From Candidatus Lithacetigena glycinireducens (GTDB taxonomy: Bacteria > Coprothermobacterota > HKB111), in NCBI GenBank assembly GCA_018725485.1, contig QLUP01000013.1, positions 1 through 13,432 on the forward strand: DNA of 13,432 bases, read 5' to 3'. Positions within the stretch are counted from its first letter, which is position 1. Each line of letters opens with the position of its first letter. Made by a program: the position numbers and the translations under genes. The notes beneath the pieces were generated by a model. The model searched no databases and was not told the DNA's origin. It was given only the letters and a program-made list of their open reading frames with translations. Shown in pieces: positions 1 through 10,400 of this stretch.

Positions 1-2
1 TA

Positions 3-31
3 TTGACGATATCAGTATTTTGGTTTAAAAT
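3..31 (+). promoter_or_regulatory. Sigma-70-type promoter of the tRNA cluster
   Basis: TTGACG at 3-8 and TAAAAT at 26-31 are separated by 17 bp, close to the housekeeping sigma consensus. Transcription would begin near position 38, a few bases before the tRNA-Lys gene at 46. This is read directly from the sequence. The window starts only two bases upstream, so an earlier promoter or further tRNAs to the left cannot be excluded. Confidence 0.65.
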
Positions 32-45
32 TATACGGTTTGATA

Positions 46-121
46 GGGTCGTTAGCTCAACTGGCAGAGCATCTGACTCTTAATCAGGAGGTTACAGGTT
101 CGATTCCTGTACGACCCACCA
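46..121 (+). tRNA. tRNA-Lys (anticodon CTT)
   Basis: A complete cloverleaf of 76 nt can be folded by eye. The acceptor stem pairs 46-52 (GGGTCGT) with 111-117 (ACGACCC), followed by discriminator A118 and an encoded CCA at 119-121. The anticodon loop CTCTTAA places CTT in the reading positions, so it decodes AAG. The T arm has the usual GGTTCGATTCC core. It is the first gene of a three-tRNA cluster. Confidence 0.97.
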
Positions 122-129
122 CTAAATTA

Positions 130-213
130 GCGAAGGTGGCGGAACTGGCAGACGCGCTGGACTTAGGATCCAGTGGGGGAAACCCCTTGGGGGTTCAACT
201 CCCCCCCTTCGCA
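130..213 (+). tRNA. tRNA-Leu (anticodon TAG), no encoded CCA
   Basis: This is a class II tRNA of 84 nt with a long variable arm (GTGGGGGAAACCCC region). The acceptor stem pairs GCGAAGG at 130-136 with CCTTCGC at 206-212, with discriminator A213. The anticodon loop CTTAGGA gives TAG, which reads CTN leucine codons, mainly CTA. The T stem is GGGGG at 189-193 with CCCCC at 201-205 around loop TTCAACT. The next three bases are CTA rather than CCA, so the 3' CCA must be added after transcription, unlike the two neighbouring tRNAs. Confidence 0.96.
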
Positions 214-225
214 CTAAGGCTTTGA

Positions 226-301
<76 letters not shown>

Positions 302-317
302 TAATTCATTATACTGT

Positions 318-350
318 AAACCTCCATTCAGTTGAGGTTTTTCTTTTATT
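318..350 (+). terminator. Rho-independent terminator after the tRNA cluster
   Basis: The inverted repeat AAACCTC (318-324) and GAGGTTT (334-340) forms a 7-bp stem with a 9-nt loop. The T-rich run TTTTTCTTTTATT follows directly. It lies 16 nt after tRNA-Gly and before tig, so it separates tRNA transcription from the protein operon. The stem is short and only partly GC, so some read-through into tig is possible. Confidence 0.8.
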
Positions 351-372
351 TTTGGTTTCAGAATTATATAAT
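344..372 (+). promoter_or_regulatory. Candidate promoter of the tig operon
   Basis: A perfect TATAAT lies at 367-372, and transcription would begin near 379, about 18 nt before the tig start. The hexamer 17 bp upstream (TTTTAT, 344-349) is a poor -35 and overlaps the T tract of the preceding terminator. The -10 is the only convincing part. The 302-396 gap is the only sizeable space before the operon, so a promoter is expected here. Confidence 0.4.
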
Positions 373-396
373 TAATAGATATGCTATGGAGGAAAA

Positions 397-1641
397 ATGA
401 TAACTAAAAAAGAACTACTTGATAGCCACCAGGCCTATCTTGAGTATGAGGTAAATGAAGAAGTGTGGGATAAAGCCTGGAAAGGTATTTTAATTGAAGA
501 AAGCAATAATACCAAGATTGCAGGTTTTCGGGTGGGTAAAGCCCCCTTGAATATGGTTTTAAATCATCTTGGAGAAGAAAAGGTTTTTGACCTCACCTCT
601 CAGGAAGTTTTAAGGAATAATTATCAAAAAATAGTTGAAGAAGCAGATATTAATATTCTCCGGATTTCCGAATTGAATGTTGAAAAACAACCTAATGGCT
701 TACCCTTATACAAATTTACTTTTGACCTAAAACCAGTAATAACCCTTAAAAGTACGCTTGATAAACTCAAAATTGATATAAAAAAACTTCCAGATGTGGA
801 AGACGAGCTAAAAGAGGCGCTTATATCTATGCAGGATAGCCTGGCTAAACTTACTAAAATTGATGATGCTCCTTTATCTAAAGGGCAGGTGGGTTTGTTT
901 TCTACTATGAATACAGGAGACGACAAGAGCAGGCGAATAAGGTTAAATATCGGGAAGGAAGAATATTTTCCGGGATTTGATGATCAGGTAGAGGGAATGA
1001 AACCAGGAGATGAAAGAGAGGTTTATTTTTCCTCAGGAGATAAAAAGTTTCAGATAACAGTAAAATTAGAAAGTAATTATTTAAAAGAATTGCCATTAAT
1101 TGATGATGATTTTGCACAAAGAATAGGTTACTCAGATTTAAATACTTTAAACGATAAATTAAGGGAAAAAGTTAGTTTACAGGTTTCCAGGCAAAAGAAA
1201 GAGTTAGTTACTAACCAGGCACTTAATTTACTCCTTAAAGAAGCAGAAATTCTTATACCAAAGGGTATAATTGAAGATGAAAGGGATGATATATTGTCAG
1301 TCTTTGCTGAAGATTTACATAAGAGGGGACTGACTTTAGAAGCATATATGGAAACAGAAAAAAAGAGCTTTGAAACTTTGCAAGAGGAAGCTCAAGCTGC
1401 CGCTAAAAGAAGACTTGAATTTAGAATGATTCTGGATAAATTGGCATCTGATTATCAAGTTTTAATAACAGAAGAAGAGTTGAACAGCGAATTAGAAAAA
1501 CTGTCAAAAGAAGAGAAGATATCTTTAACCCAGTTTAAAGCAAAGCTTAAACCTGAAGATTTTACCAGGGTAACCAATTATTTAAAAAGAGAAAAAATGT
1601 TAGACCTTATCCCCGAATTAGTTAAAATTAAGGAGGCATAA
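397..1641 (+). CDS. tig: Trigger factor, ribosome-associated chaperone and peptidyl-prolyl isomerase
   Basis: Trigger factor binds ribosomal protein L23 at the exit tunnel and shields nascent chains in the cytoplasm. The 414-residue protein has the family's three parts. The N-terminal ribosome-binding domain carries the signature GFRVGKAP at residues 43-50 (the usual form is GFRxGKxP). An FKBP-like isomerase domain lies at about 150-235, including [16 protein letters not shown]. The helical C-terminal chaperone domain runs from about 236 to the end. Length is slightly below the usual 425-435. The ATG start has GGAGG at 388-392 with short spacing. The gene heads the operon and its stop overlaps the clpP start by one base; tig-clpP-clpX is a very common order, linking folding to proteolysis. 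The family call is secure from the motifs and the neighbours. Confidence 0.96.
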   Translation: MITKKELLDSHQAYLEYEVNEEVWDKAWKGILIEESNNTKIAGFRVGKAPLNMVLNHLGEEKVFDLTSQEVLRNNYQKIVEEADINILRISELNVEKQPNGLPLYKFTFDLKPVITLKSTLDKLKIDIKKLPDVEDELKEALISMQDSLAKLTKIDDAPLSKGQVGLFSTMNTGDDKSRRIRLNIGKEEYFPGFDDQVEGMKPGDEREVYFSSGDKKFQITVKLESNYLKELPLIDDDFAQRIGYSDLNTLNDKLREKVSLQVSRQKKELVTNQALNLLLKEAEILIPKGIIEDERDDILSVFAEDLHKRGLTLEAYMETEKKSFETLQEEAQAAAKRRLEFRMILDKLASDYQVLITEEELNSELEKLSKEEKISLTQFKAKLKPEDFTRVTNYLKREKMLDLIPELVKIKEA

Positions 1642-2249
1642 TGAGTCCACTTATACCGATTGTTATAGAGCAAACTGGAAGAACTGAAAGAGCCTATGAT
1701 ATTTATTCGCGGCTGTTAAAGGATAGGGTTATATTTCTGGGCGGACCGGTAATGGACGATTCCAGCAACTTGATCATAGCACAGCTGTTGTTTTTAGAAG
1801 CAGAAGATCCCAAGAAAGATATATTCTTATATATAAACAGCCCTGGTGGTTCTTTATCAGCTGGTTTGGCAATTTACGACACCATGCAATATATAAAGTC
1901 AGCAGTGGCTACCTATTGTGTTGGTCAAGCTGCCAGTATAGCAGCTCTGTTGCTTTCTGCAGGAGCTCCTGGTAAACGGTTTGCTCTTCCTCATTCCAGG
2001 ATTATGATTCATCAACCCTGGGGTGGTTTTCAGGGGCAAGCATCTGATATTGCTATACATGCTCAGGAGATGCTTAAAATGAAACAATTGGTTAACAAAT
2101 TACTTTCTCTTCATACAGGAAGACCTATAGATACTATAGAAAAAGATACCGATAGAGATTTTTATATGTCTCCTGAAGAAGCCAGAGGTTATGGTTTAAT
2201 TGATTCAATAGTTACCGGCAATAAAGAGGTGGATATTGGCACCAAATAA
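1641..2249 (+). CDS. clpP: ATP-dependent Clp protease, proteolytic subunit ClpP
   Basis: ClpP forms the double-heptamer serine protease chamber that degrades proteins fed in by ClpX or other Clp ATPases. The 202-residue protein shows the full catalytic triad: Ser99 in [11 protein letters not shown], His124 in MIHQP, and Asp173 in TDRDF, each offset by two from the E. coli numbering. SPGGS at 67-71 is the oxyanion-region motif. The N-terminus is like the short, self-processing ClpP of Gram-positive bacteria. The ATG is preceded by a perfect AGGAGG (1631-1636), and TAATG shares one base with the tig stop. The gene overlaps clpX, so protease and unfoldase are produced together. No missing residue or frameshift is visible. 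Confidence 0.98.
   Translation: MSPLIPIVIEQTGRTERAYDIYSRLLKDRVIFLGGPVMDDSSNLIIAQLLFLEAEDPKKDIFLYINSPGGSLSAGLAIYDTMQYIKSAVATYCVGQAASIAALLLSAGAPGKRFALPHSRIMIHQPWGGFQGQASDIAIHAQEMLKMKQLVNKLLSLHTGRPIDTIEKDTDRDFYMSPEEARGYGLIDSIVTGNKEVDIGTK
2226..2232 (+). promoter_or_regulatory. Ribosome binding site deciding the TTG start of clpX
   Basis: GAGGTGG at 2226-2232 is close to the ideal anti-16S complement and lies 6 nt (counted from GAGG) before TTG 2236. No ATG or GTG occurs in frame between here and the first zinc-binding cysteine codon, so this site supports TTG as the real start. Confidence 0.75.
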
Positions 2250-3474
2250 CAGTTCCACTATACCACGCTGTTCTTTTTGTAAGAAAAGTCAGGAGGAAGT
2301 TAAGAGAATCATAGCTGGTCCGAAAGGTGTTTTTATTTGTTCAGAGTGTATTGAGTTAGCTCACGATCTTGTTAAAGATACTGAAATACAGCCTTTAAAA
2401 ACTATAAAACCTGGAAAGTTACCCAAACCCCAGGAAATCAAAAATTTTCTTGATGATTATGTCATCGGGCAAAATAAGGCAAAAAAAGTTATATCTGTTG
2501 CCGTTTATAACCACTACAAAAGACTTTTTACTACTCAGAAAGGAAGTGGAGAAGTTGAACTGCAAAAAAGCAATATTCTTCTCATTGGTCCTACCGGTGT
2601 GGGTAAAACCTATCTCGCTCAAACCCTTGCCCGGTTTTTGGATGTCCCCTTTGCCATGGCAGATGCTACTACCCTTACTGAAGCTGGTTATGTGGGAGAA
2701 GATGTTGAAAATGTCATTTTAAGGCTTCTTCAAGCAGCTAACTATAATGTTAAAAAAGCTGAACAGGGCATTGTCTATATTGATGAAATTGATAAAATCG
2801 CTCGTAAAAGTGAAAATCCCTCCATAACCAGGGATGTTTCTGGAGAAGGGGTCCAACAAGCTTTATTAAGAATTGTTGAAGGTACTATCACTAATGTTCC
2901 CCCTCAAGGTGGAAGAAAACACCCTTACCAGGAGTTCATTCAGGTGAATACCGAGCATATTCTTTTTATAGCAGGTGGAGTTTTTGGTGGTTTAGATAAA
3001 ATAATTTTAGAAAGAAATAAGAAAATCACTGTGGGTTTCAATCAGGTATTAAAAGAACAATCTCTTTACAACCTTAATACTAAAGTTCTTCCTCAAGACC
3101 TGTTAAAATACGGAATGATACCTGAGTTTATAGGTAGATTTCCGATATTAGTTCCGGTTCAACCTTTAAAAGTGGAAGATCTTAAAGAAATTCTTACTAA
3201 ACCAAGAAATGCCCTGATAAAACAGTACGAATACCTGTTGTCTCTTGATGGGGTTGAACTGGAGTTTACTGATAGTGCTCTTCAGTTGATTGCAGTTGAA
3301 TCTTTAAGGAGAGGTACTGGGGCTCGGGGGTTAAGAGCGGTCCTGGAAGACATTATGCTGGAAATAATGTATGAAGTCCCTTCAAAAGCAGGGACGAAAA
3401 AAATAGTTATAGATGAAGCTGATGTTCAGAAAAAGATTTCTTCCAACTACAGTTCTGAAATGGATATTGCCTGA
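2236..3474 (+). CDS. clpX: ATP-dependent Clp protease ATP-binding subunit ClpX
   Basis: ClpX is a hexameric AAA+ unfoldase that recognises tagged substrates and threads them into ClpP. In this 412-residue protein the N-terminal C4 zinc finger uses Cys12, Cys15, Cys35 and Cys38. The AAA+ core has Walker A GPTGVGKT at 118-125, pore loop GYVG at 151-154 and Walker B IVYIDEID at 179-186. An RKH pore loop lies at 227-229 and an arginine-finger region EFIGR ends at Arg301. Sensor II is GARGLR with Arg364. The ClpP-docking loop reads VGF at 266-268, where IGF is the usual form. The start is TTG, overlapping the clpP end by 14 nt. A weak start inside clpP suggests translational coupling and lower ClpX output, which is inference. 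All key residues are intact. Confidence 0.98.
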   Translation: MAPNNSSTIPRCSFCKKSQEEVKRIIAGPKGVFICSECIELAHDLVKDTEIQPLKTIKPGKLPKPQEIKNFLDDYVIGQNKAKKVISVAVYNHYKRLFTTQKGSGEVELQKSNILLIGPTGVGKTYLAQTLARFLDVPFAMADATTLTEAGYVGEDVENVILRLLQAANYNVKKAEQGIVYIDEIDKIARKSENPSITRDVSGEGVQQALLRIVEGTITNVPPQGGRKHPYQEFIQVNTEHILFIAGGVFGGLDKIILERNKKITVGFNQVLKEQSLYNLNTKVLPQDLLKYGMIPEFIGRFPILVPVQPLKVEDLKEILTKPRNALIKQYEYLLSLDGVELEFTDSALQLIAVESLRRGTGARGLRAVLEDIMLEIMYEVPSKAGTKKIVIDEADVQKKISSNYSSEMDIA

Positions 3475-3504
3475 AGTTATAAAAGATTAACAAGGAGAAT
3501 ACTT

Positions 3505-4386
3505 ATGGACAAAGGAACAGTAACTATTAAAAGAGGTTTAGCCCAGATGTTCAAGGGTGGAGTAATAATGGATGTGGTAAACCCTGAACAAGCGTTGATT
3601 GCCGAAGAAGCTGGAGCATGTGCAGTGATGGCTCTGGAAAGAGTTCCCGCTGATATTAGGGCTCATGGTGGAGTTGCCAGGATGGCTGACCCCAAGATTA
3701 TAGAACAAATAATGAATGCTGTTTCCCTTCCTGTGATGGCTAAAGTAAGAATAGGTCATTTTGTTGAAGCTCAGATTCTGGAATCAATGGGTGTAGACTT
3801 CATAGATGAATCTGAAGTTTTAACCCCTGCAGATGAAAATTATCATATAAACAAACATAATTTTAAAACTCCCTTTGTATGTGGAGCAAGAGATATTGGT
3901 GAAGCCCTCAGAAGGATTGCCGAAGGGGCTTCTATGATAAGAACTAAAGGTGAAGCTGGAACAGGGAATGTTGTGGAAGCGGTAAAACATATCCGGGCAG
4001 TTAATGATGGCCTTAGAAAAATAGTTTCTATGGAATTAGAGGAATTAGTAAGGTACACTAAAGAAATAGGGTCCTCACTTGAATTACTTTTAGAAGTAAA
4101 GGAATTAAAAAGATTACCGGTTGTAAATTTTGCCGCAGGAGGGATTGCCACTCCTGCAGATGCTGCTTTAATGATGCAGCTGGGTTGCGATGGAGTCTTT
4201 GTCGGTTCAGGGATATTTAAATCACAAAATCCAGCTATCAGAGCTAAAGCAATTGTTGATGCTGTAACCTATTTTAACAAGCCAGAAGTGTTAAAGGAAG
4301 TCTCTTATGGTTTGGGTGAAGCAATGCCAGGTCTGGAAATTCTAAAACTAAAAGAGGAAGAAATTATGCAAAAGCGAGGGTGGTAG
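3505..4386 (+). CDS. pdxS: Pyridoxal 5'-phosphate synthase lyase/synthase subunit PdxS (Pdx1)
   Basis: PdxS builds pyridoxal 5'-phosphate (active vitamin B6) from ribose 5-phosphate, glyceraldehyde 3-phosphate and ammonia delivered by PdxT. This is the DXP-independent route. The 293-residue protein is full length for this very conserved TIM-barrel family. Visible active-site residues are Asp23 (IMDVVN), Lys80 ([10 protein letters not shown]), which forms the first covalent intermediate, and Lys148 ([11 protein letters not shown]), the second lysine; Bacillus numbering is one higher. The phosphate-binding stretches [18 protein letters not shown] and [10 protein letters not shown] are present. 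The ATG has AAGGAGA at 3492-3498. It starts 30 nt after clpX, the largest gap in the operon, and shares one base with pdxT if the latter starts at 4386. Confidence 0.98.
   Translation: MDKGTVTIKRGLAQMFKGGVIMDVVNPEQALIAEEAGACAVMALERVPADIRAHGGVARMADPKIIEQIMNAVSLPVMAKVRIGHFVEAQILESMGVDFIDESEVLTPADENYHINKHNFKTPFVCGARDIGEALRRIAEGASMIRTKGEAGTGNVVEAVKHIRAVNDGLRKIVSMELEELVRYTKEIGSSLELLLEVKELKRLPVVNFAAGGIATPADAALMMQLGCDGVFVGSGIFKSQNPAIRAKAIVDAVTYFNKPEVLKEVSYGLGEAMPGLEILKLKEEEIMQKRGW
4376..4380 (+). promoter_or_regulatory. Ribosome binding site deciding the GTG start of pdxT
   Basis: GAGGG at 4376-4380 lies 5 nt before GTG 4386. It overlaps the alternative GTG at 4380, which therefore cannot use it. 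This favours the later start, giving MNIGILALQG, which matches the usual PdxT N-terminus. Confidence 0.65.
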
Positions 4387-4964
4387 TGAACATAGGAATT
4401 CTGGCACTTCAGGGAGCATTCCTTGAGCACCAAAAAATACTTACCAAAATGGGGTTAAATAGTTCTCTGGTAAAAGAAACCTCCGACCTTGATAAAATTG
4501 AGGGGATAATTTTACCTGGTGGAGAGAGCACTTCCATGAGGCTCATTTCTCAAAGGAAGAAATTATGGTCAGAATTAAAATTAAGATTAAACCTGGGTTT
4601 ACCTGCTTTTGGCACCTGTGCTGGAGCAATTCTTCTTTCCAAATCAATTGTTGAAGAAGATACGGAAACATTAGGACTGATAGATGTTCAGGTAAAGCGG
4701 AACGCATATGGCAGACAGGTAGATAGTTTTGATGATTTTATAGATTTAAAATTTTCCCCTGAAAAAGCTTACTTAGCTATTTTTATCCGTGCTCCCAGAT
4801 TTGAAAAGATTGGTCCGCAAGTTGAGTTATTAGCAGAACATCAAAATCAACCTGTACTGTTAAGAGAGAAAAATGTAATTATCTCATCTTTTCACCCGGA
4901 ATTAACTGATGATTTAAGAATTCATTCTTATTTTATTGATATTATTAAAAATAAAGGGAGATGA
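4386..4964 (+). CDS. pdxT: Pyridoxal 5'-phosphate synthase glutaminase subunit PdxT (Pdx2)
   Basis: PdxT hydrolyses glutamine and channels the ammonia into PdxS; the two form a 12+12 complex. Numbered from GTG 4386 (192 residues), the class I glutamine amidotransferase triad is Cys78 in GTCAG, His170 and Glu172 in FHPEL. LPGGEST at about 44-50 forms the oxyanion and PdxS-contact region, and LALQGAF near the N-terminus is the family signature. An upstream GTG at 4380 would add two residues but overlaps the ribosome binding site, so 4386 is preferred. The TAGTG junction with pdxS implies coupled translation and balanced subunits. The length is normal and nothing is missing. Confidence 0.97.
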   Translation: MNIGILALQGAFLEHQKILTKMGLNSSLVKETSDLDKIEGIILPGGESTSMRLISQRKKLWSELKLRLNLGLPAFGTCAGAILLSKSIVEEDTETLGLIDVQVKRNAYGRQVDSFDDFIDLKFSPEKAYLAIFIRAPRFEKIGPQVELLAEHQNQPVLLREKNVIISSFHPELTDDLRIHSYFIDIIKNKGR

Positions 4965-4972
4965 ATTAATTA

Positions 4973-5716
4973 ATGTCTGGACATTCTAAATGGCATAACA
5001 TTAGAGTAAAAAAAGGGAAAATGGATTCTATAAGGGGTAAAACTTTTAGCAAAATTACCAAGGAACTTATGGTAGCTGCCAGAGGAGGTAGTAATCCCGA
5101 AATTAACAATAGACTTAGAGTGGCCATTGAGAAGGCTAAGGAAGTAAATATGCCCGCTGAAAATATTGAAAGAGCAATTAAAAAAGGTTCTGGAGAACTT
5201 GAAGGGGTGTCTTACGATGAAGTTTTTTATGAGGGTTACGGGCCAAGTGGTGTAGCTATAATGGTGGAAGCATTAACTGATAACAAAAACCGCACTACTG
5301 CAGAAATAAGGTCCCTTTTTAGCAAATATGGAGGGTCTTTGGGTGAAAACGGGTGCGTTTCCTGGATTTTTGATAAAAAGGGAGTTATCCAGGTTCCAGG
5401 AAGTTTTGATGAAGATAAGCTGATGGAATTAGTCATTGAATGTGGAGCTGAAGATATGATTAAAGAGAACGAGTATTACACGATTTTTACTATACCACAG
5501 GATTTATTTGAGATTAAAAATACCCTTGAGAAAAATTCTGTTAAAACCGAAAGTGTACAGGTCGATATGGTTCCCAAGAATACTATTAAACTAACCGGGG
5601 ATAAGGCTGTTAAATTACTAAAATTTTTGGACATACTTGAAGAACAGGACGATGTACAAAATATTTACTCTAATTTTGATATTGATGAGGAAGAAATAAA
5701 GTTAATTGCCAGTTAA
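4973..5716 (+). CDS. yebC: YebC/PmpR (TACO1) family translation or regulatory protein
   Basis: The protein has 247 residues with the family hallmarks: GHSKWHNIRVKKG at 3-15, the basic helical segment TFSKITKELMVAARGG, YEGYGPSGVAIMVEALTDN at 86-104, and GGSLGENGCVSWIF at 120-133. Members were long annotated as DNA-binding transcriptional regulators. More recent work on bacterial YebC and mitochondrial TACO1 points to a role in helping ribosomes through difficult sequences such as polyproline. Which role applies here cannot be told from sequence. The gene sits 8 nt after pdxT and overlaps ruvC by 11 nt, and yebC-ruvCAB is a widespread arrangement. The final domain is acidic, ending DIDEEEIKLIAS. 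Confidence 0.95.
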   Translation: MSGHSKWHNIRVKKGKMDSIRGKTFSKITKELMVAARGGSNPEINNRLRVAIEKAKEVNMPAENIERAIKKGSGELEGVSYDEVFYEGYGPSGVAIMVEALTDNKNRTTAEIRSLFSKYGGSLGENGCVSWIFDKKGVIQVPGSFDEDKLMELVIECGAEDMIKENEYYTIFTIPQDLFEIKNTLEKNSVKTESVQVDMVPKNTIKLTGDKAVKLLKFLDILEEQDDVQNIYSNFDIDEEEIKLIAS

Positions 5717-6227
5717 TTATGTAAATAAACCTGACCTAATTATTATGGGGGTTGACCCAGGGTTAGCTACCATCGGAATTGGAATTTTAAGCAGGAAAAA
5801 TGGAGTTATTAATCCCCTATATTGGGGAGTTATAAAAACCACCGTTAATACACCCCATCCTCAAAGGCTGTTAATCATTTATGAACAGCTTAAAGCCTTT
5901 TTAAGCACTTATTCAGTTCAGGAAGTAGCCGTGGAAAACGTGTTTTTTAATAAAAATGTTAAAACAGCTTTATTGATTGGAGAAACCAGGGGAATAATCC
6001 TATTAGCAGCTGAATCCTCAGGTTTATCAATCTGTTCCTATACTCCTTTACAGATGAAATTAGCTATAGTGGGTGCAGGTAGAGCCACCAAAAAACAGGT
6101 TCAGGAGATTATCAAGCAAAATTTGAAGTTAAATGAACTACCTAAACCCGATGATGCCGCTGACGCCTTAGGCATAGCTTTTTGCCATTTATTAATGACC
6201 AGGCTCCCTAATTTCAATGATATCTAA
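5706..6227 (+). CDS. ruvC: Crossover junction endodeoxyribonuclease RuvC
   Basis: RuvC is the dimeric RNase H-fold nuclease that cuts Holliday junctions during recombination, working with RuvAB. The four metal-binding acids are visible: Asp17 (MGVDPG), Glu77 (VAVEN), Asp150 and Asp153 (KPDDAADALGIA). FFNKNVKTA at 80-88 is the conserved DNA-contact stretch. With the TTG start at 5706 the protein is 173 residues, the same as E. coli, but carries about 13 residues before MGVDPG. The alternative ATG at 5745 would remove the first beta strand and has no ribosome binding site, so TTG is preferred. The only nearby candidate site is GAGGAAG at 5687-5693, rather far upstream. The overlap with yebC is 11 nt. 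Function is certain, the start less so. Confidence 0.94.
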   Translation: MPVNYVNKPDLIIMGVDPGLATIGIGILSRKNGVINPLYWGVIKTTVNTPHPQRLLIIYEQLKAFLSTYSVQEVAVENVFFNKNVKTALLIGETRGIILLAAESSGLSICSYTPLQMKLAIVGAGRATKKQVQEIIKQNLKLNELPKPDDAADALGIAFCHLLMTRLPNFNDI

Positions 6228-6783
6228 TATTACAGGAGTTGTTACTGATATTGAAACTTCTAGGATTGTCCTGCAAATTCATGAAAATCTTGGTTTATCG
6301 GTTATAATTCCTCCGGCTTATGTAAAAAACGATCAATCTAACCTCAAACTAAACCAGGTTATAAAGCTTTACACTATAATAAGAATAAAAGAAGAGGAGT
6401 TTCTTTTGTATGGTTTTAAAACGCCTGAAGAAAGGAATCTCTTCATCGAGTTGATAGCTATAAATGGTGTGGGTCCACGGATTGCGCTTTCCATTATCGG
6501 AAACCTTGGAGTAAATGGTTTGTATGAAGCCATAAGCAATGGCAACCTGATCGCTTTTAAAAGTATAAGCGGAGTAGGTGATAAAACTGCCAAAAGAATA
6601 TTAATTGAATTTAAAGCTCAGATACCTTCTTTCCCCACAGAACTATTTGATGCTTTATCAAGTATGGGATTTCGAAGAAATGAGATATATGAAGTTTGGA
6701 GCAAACTTATAAGAGATAAAACCGATATTCACCTCGGTAACGAAGAATTAGTGAAGTTGTTTCTAAGGTACTTAAAAAAATGA
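6217..6783 (+). CDS. ruvA: Holliday junction branch migration protein RuvA
   Basis: RuvA tetramers bind the four-way junction and load the RuvB motors. The 188-residue protein has an N-terminal OB fold at about 1-66 ending in LLYGF. The acidic pin Glu59/Glu60 aligns with E. coli Glu55/Asp56. Two helix-hairpin-helix motifs follow, INGVGPRIALSIIG (82-95) and ISGVGDKTAKRILIEF (117-132). The RuvB-binding domain III (about 142-188) begins at ELFDALSSMGF. The linker between domains II and III is only about six residues, shorter than the flexible linker of E. coli RuvA, which accounts for the short total length. The gene overlaps ruvC by 11 nt and ruvB by 4 nt (ATGA). No strong ribosome binding site precedes it, so translation is probably coupled to ruvC. 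Confidence 0.96.
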   Translation: MISNITGVVTDIETSRIVLQIHENLGLSVIIPPAYVKNDQSNLKLNQVIKLYTIIRIKEEEFLLYGFKTPEERNLFIELIAINGVGPRIALSIIGNLGVNGLYEAISNGNLIAFKSISGVGDKTAKRILIEFKAQIPSFPTELFDALSSMGFRRNEIYEVWSKLIRDKTDIHLGNEELVKLFLRYLKK

Positions 6784-7788
6784 GCCCTAAAGAGCGAATT
6801 GTTTCTCCAGAACTTCTATCAATTGATGATGAAGTAGATTTAAGGCCCTATCGGGTTAAGGATTTTACCGGTCAGAACCATATTAAAGAAATAATGGAGA
6901 TTTCTCTTCTATCAGCAAAAATGAGGTCCCAACCCATTGACCATGTTTTATTATATGGGCCTCCTGGTCTGGGTAAAACTACTCTGGCTTATATTATAGC
7001 CTCGGAAATGGGGTCTAATTTCCATAGAACTACTGGTCCAGCTTTAGAAAGAGGAGGCGATTTAGCAGCAATCTTATCTGATATAAACAGAGGAGATGTT
7101 CTTTTCATAGATGAAATCCATAGATTGAATTACTTAGTAGAAGAGATGTTATATAGTGTCATGGAAGATTTTAAACTTGATATTATTCTCGGTAGAGGGT
7201 CAGCAGCCCGTACTTTAGTTCTTAATTTTCCACCTTTTACTATCGTTGGAGCAACTACCAAAGCAGGTATGCTCTCTTCTCCATTACGCGATAGATTTGG
7301 TTTTAGCTTTAGATTAAGATATTATGAAGAATCAGAAATAATCAGCATTTTAAAAAGAGCAGCAGGTTTAATGAAGGTTGAGATTGACAATGATGCCCTA
7401 TCTGAAACTTCCCGTAGGTCAAGAGGAACTCCACGGATTGCCCTGAGATTGGCAAAAAGATTAAGGGATTATGCCCTGGCAAAAGGACAAACCGTAATAG
7501 ACACAGATCTTGCTTGTAATAGTTTCAAGCTTTTGAACATTGATGAGTTAGGTCTGGATGAAGTAGATAGGATGTTCTTGAAATTAATCTTCACAAACTT
7601 TAATGGTGGACCTGTGGGTTTAGAATCCATAGCTTATGCCATGGGTGAGGATAAAAGAACCATTGAAGATATAATTGAACCTTTTTTATTGCAGAAAGGT
7701 TTGTTGATTAGAACTGGAAGGGGTAGAGTATTAACCCCTCTTTGTCTCAAGCATCTAAATTTAGAGACGGAAACTAAATCTCTATTTA

Positions 7789-7796
<8 letters not shown>
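6780..7796 (+). CDS. ruvB: Holliday junction DNA helicase RuvB
   Basis: RuvB is the hexameric AAA+ motor that drives branch migration on either side of RuvA. The 338-residue protein carries LRPYRVKDFTGQ at 21-32, Walker A GPPGLGKT at 60-67, Walker B LFIDEIH at 108-114, sensor 1 GATT at 157-160, arginine finger Arg170 in SPLRDRFG, and the sensor 2 region RGTPRIA. The C-terminal winged helix that binds DNA contains GPVGLESIAYAMGED and ends near RTGRGRVLT. Length and motifs are those of a normal RuvB. It is joined to ruvA by an ATGA overlap and overlaps queH by 8 nt. All three Ruv proteins are therefore encoded together and should be intact. Confidence 0.98.
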
Positions 7797-9726
<1,930 letters not shown>

Positions 9727-9734
<8 letters not shown>

Positions 9735-10386
9735 CTTATTTTCTCAGGTAGAGAACAATGAAATTATAAGGACTTACCTGACCAGAGCCGATGCTTATAT
9801 GGATAAGTTAGGGTTTACCGAGCATGGAATCAGACATGCGGGTATTGTTGCCAGGGGAGCGATGGAGGTAATGAAAAGGCTCGGTTATTCTCAAAGAGAA
9901 GCTGAACTTGCCGGTGTAGCAGGATTTCTTCATGACATAGGAAATACAGTTTCCAGAGAAAACCATTCTCAGGTGGGTGCAATTTTAGCTTCGCTATTAG
10001 TCAAGGATTTGTTATTACCAGAAGAGATGCTTGATATAATGAATGCTATTGGTAATCATGACGAAGAAAGCGGGATACCTGCCAATCCGATTACAGCAGC
10101 ACTAATCATCAGTGATAAATCTGATGTTATCCGAGAAAGGGTTAGGAATCCCCATGCTATCTCTTTTGACATTCACGATCGAGTTAACTATGCTGTTCTT
10201 AATCGTGATTTAATAATTAATCCTGATAAAAAGGAAATCGTACTCAATCTTGATGTAGATACGAGCACCTTTGAAGTGGTAGAGTATTTTGAAATATTTT
10301 TAACCCGTATGATAATGTGTAAACGCTCTGCTCAAGTTCTCGGAGTGAGTTTTAAATTATTAATTAACAACACACAGATTATTTAA
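9727..10386 (+). CDS. HD-domain metal-dependent phosphohydrolase, substrate unknown
   Basis: The 219-residue protein has a clear HD fold with possible metal ligands in order: His37 (GIRHAGIV), His69-Asp70 (GFLHDIGN), His80 (RENHSQVG), His111 (IGNHDEES) and Asp130 (IISDKSDVIRERVR). Proteins of this fold hydrolyse phosphate esters, often of nucleotides. The substrate here is not evident and no second catalytic domain is attached. The C-terminal 70 residues (about 150-219) are a beta-rich segment with no motif I recognise. It has no signal peptide or membrane helix, so it should be cytoplasmic. The gene has a good ribosome binding region (AAAGGAAGG, 9717-9725), overlaps yajC by 8 nt and precedes secD by 14 nt. 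HD proteins occur at this position in several Clostridia, which suggests a conserved but unassigned role. Confidence 0.9.
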
Positions 10387-10400
10387 CAAAGAGAGGTTGG

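Noticed and set aside
40-225. 61-codon open frame across the tRNA genes
   Set aside because: It is the tRNA-Lys and tRNA-Leu sequence read as protein; both cloverleaves are complete.
302-396. Possible riboswitch or leader peptide before tig
   Set aside because: The gap is accounted for by the tRNA terminator, an AT-rich -10 region and the tig ribosome binding site; too little room remains for a structured leader.
624-926. Antisense open frame opposite tig
   Set aside because: Low-complexity serine-rich product with no ribosome binding site, a shadow of the tig codons.
2450-2722. 90-codon open frame inside clpX on the same strand
   Set aside because: It overlaps the clpX Walker A region in another frame and has no recognisable protein features.
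3475-3504. Possible terminator or promoter between clpX and pdxS
   Set aside because: Only 30 nt, with no inverted repeat, no T tract and no paired promoter hexamers.
4380-4385. GTG 4380 as the pdxT start
   Set aside because: It lies within the GAGGG ribosome binding site; GTG 4386 has correct spacing and the usual N-terminus.
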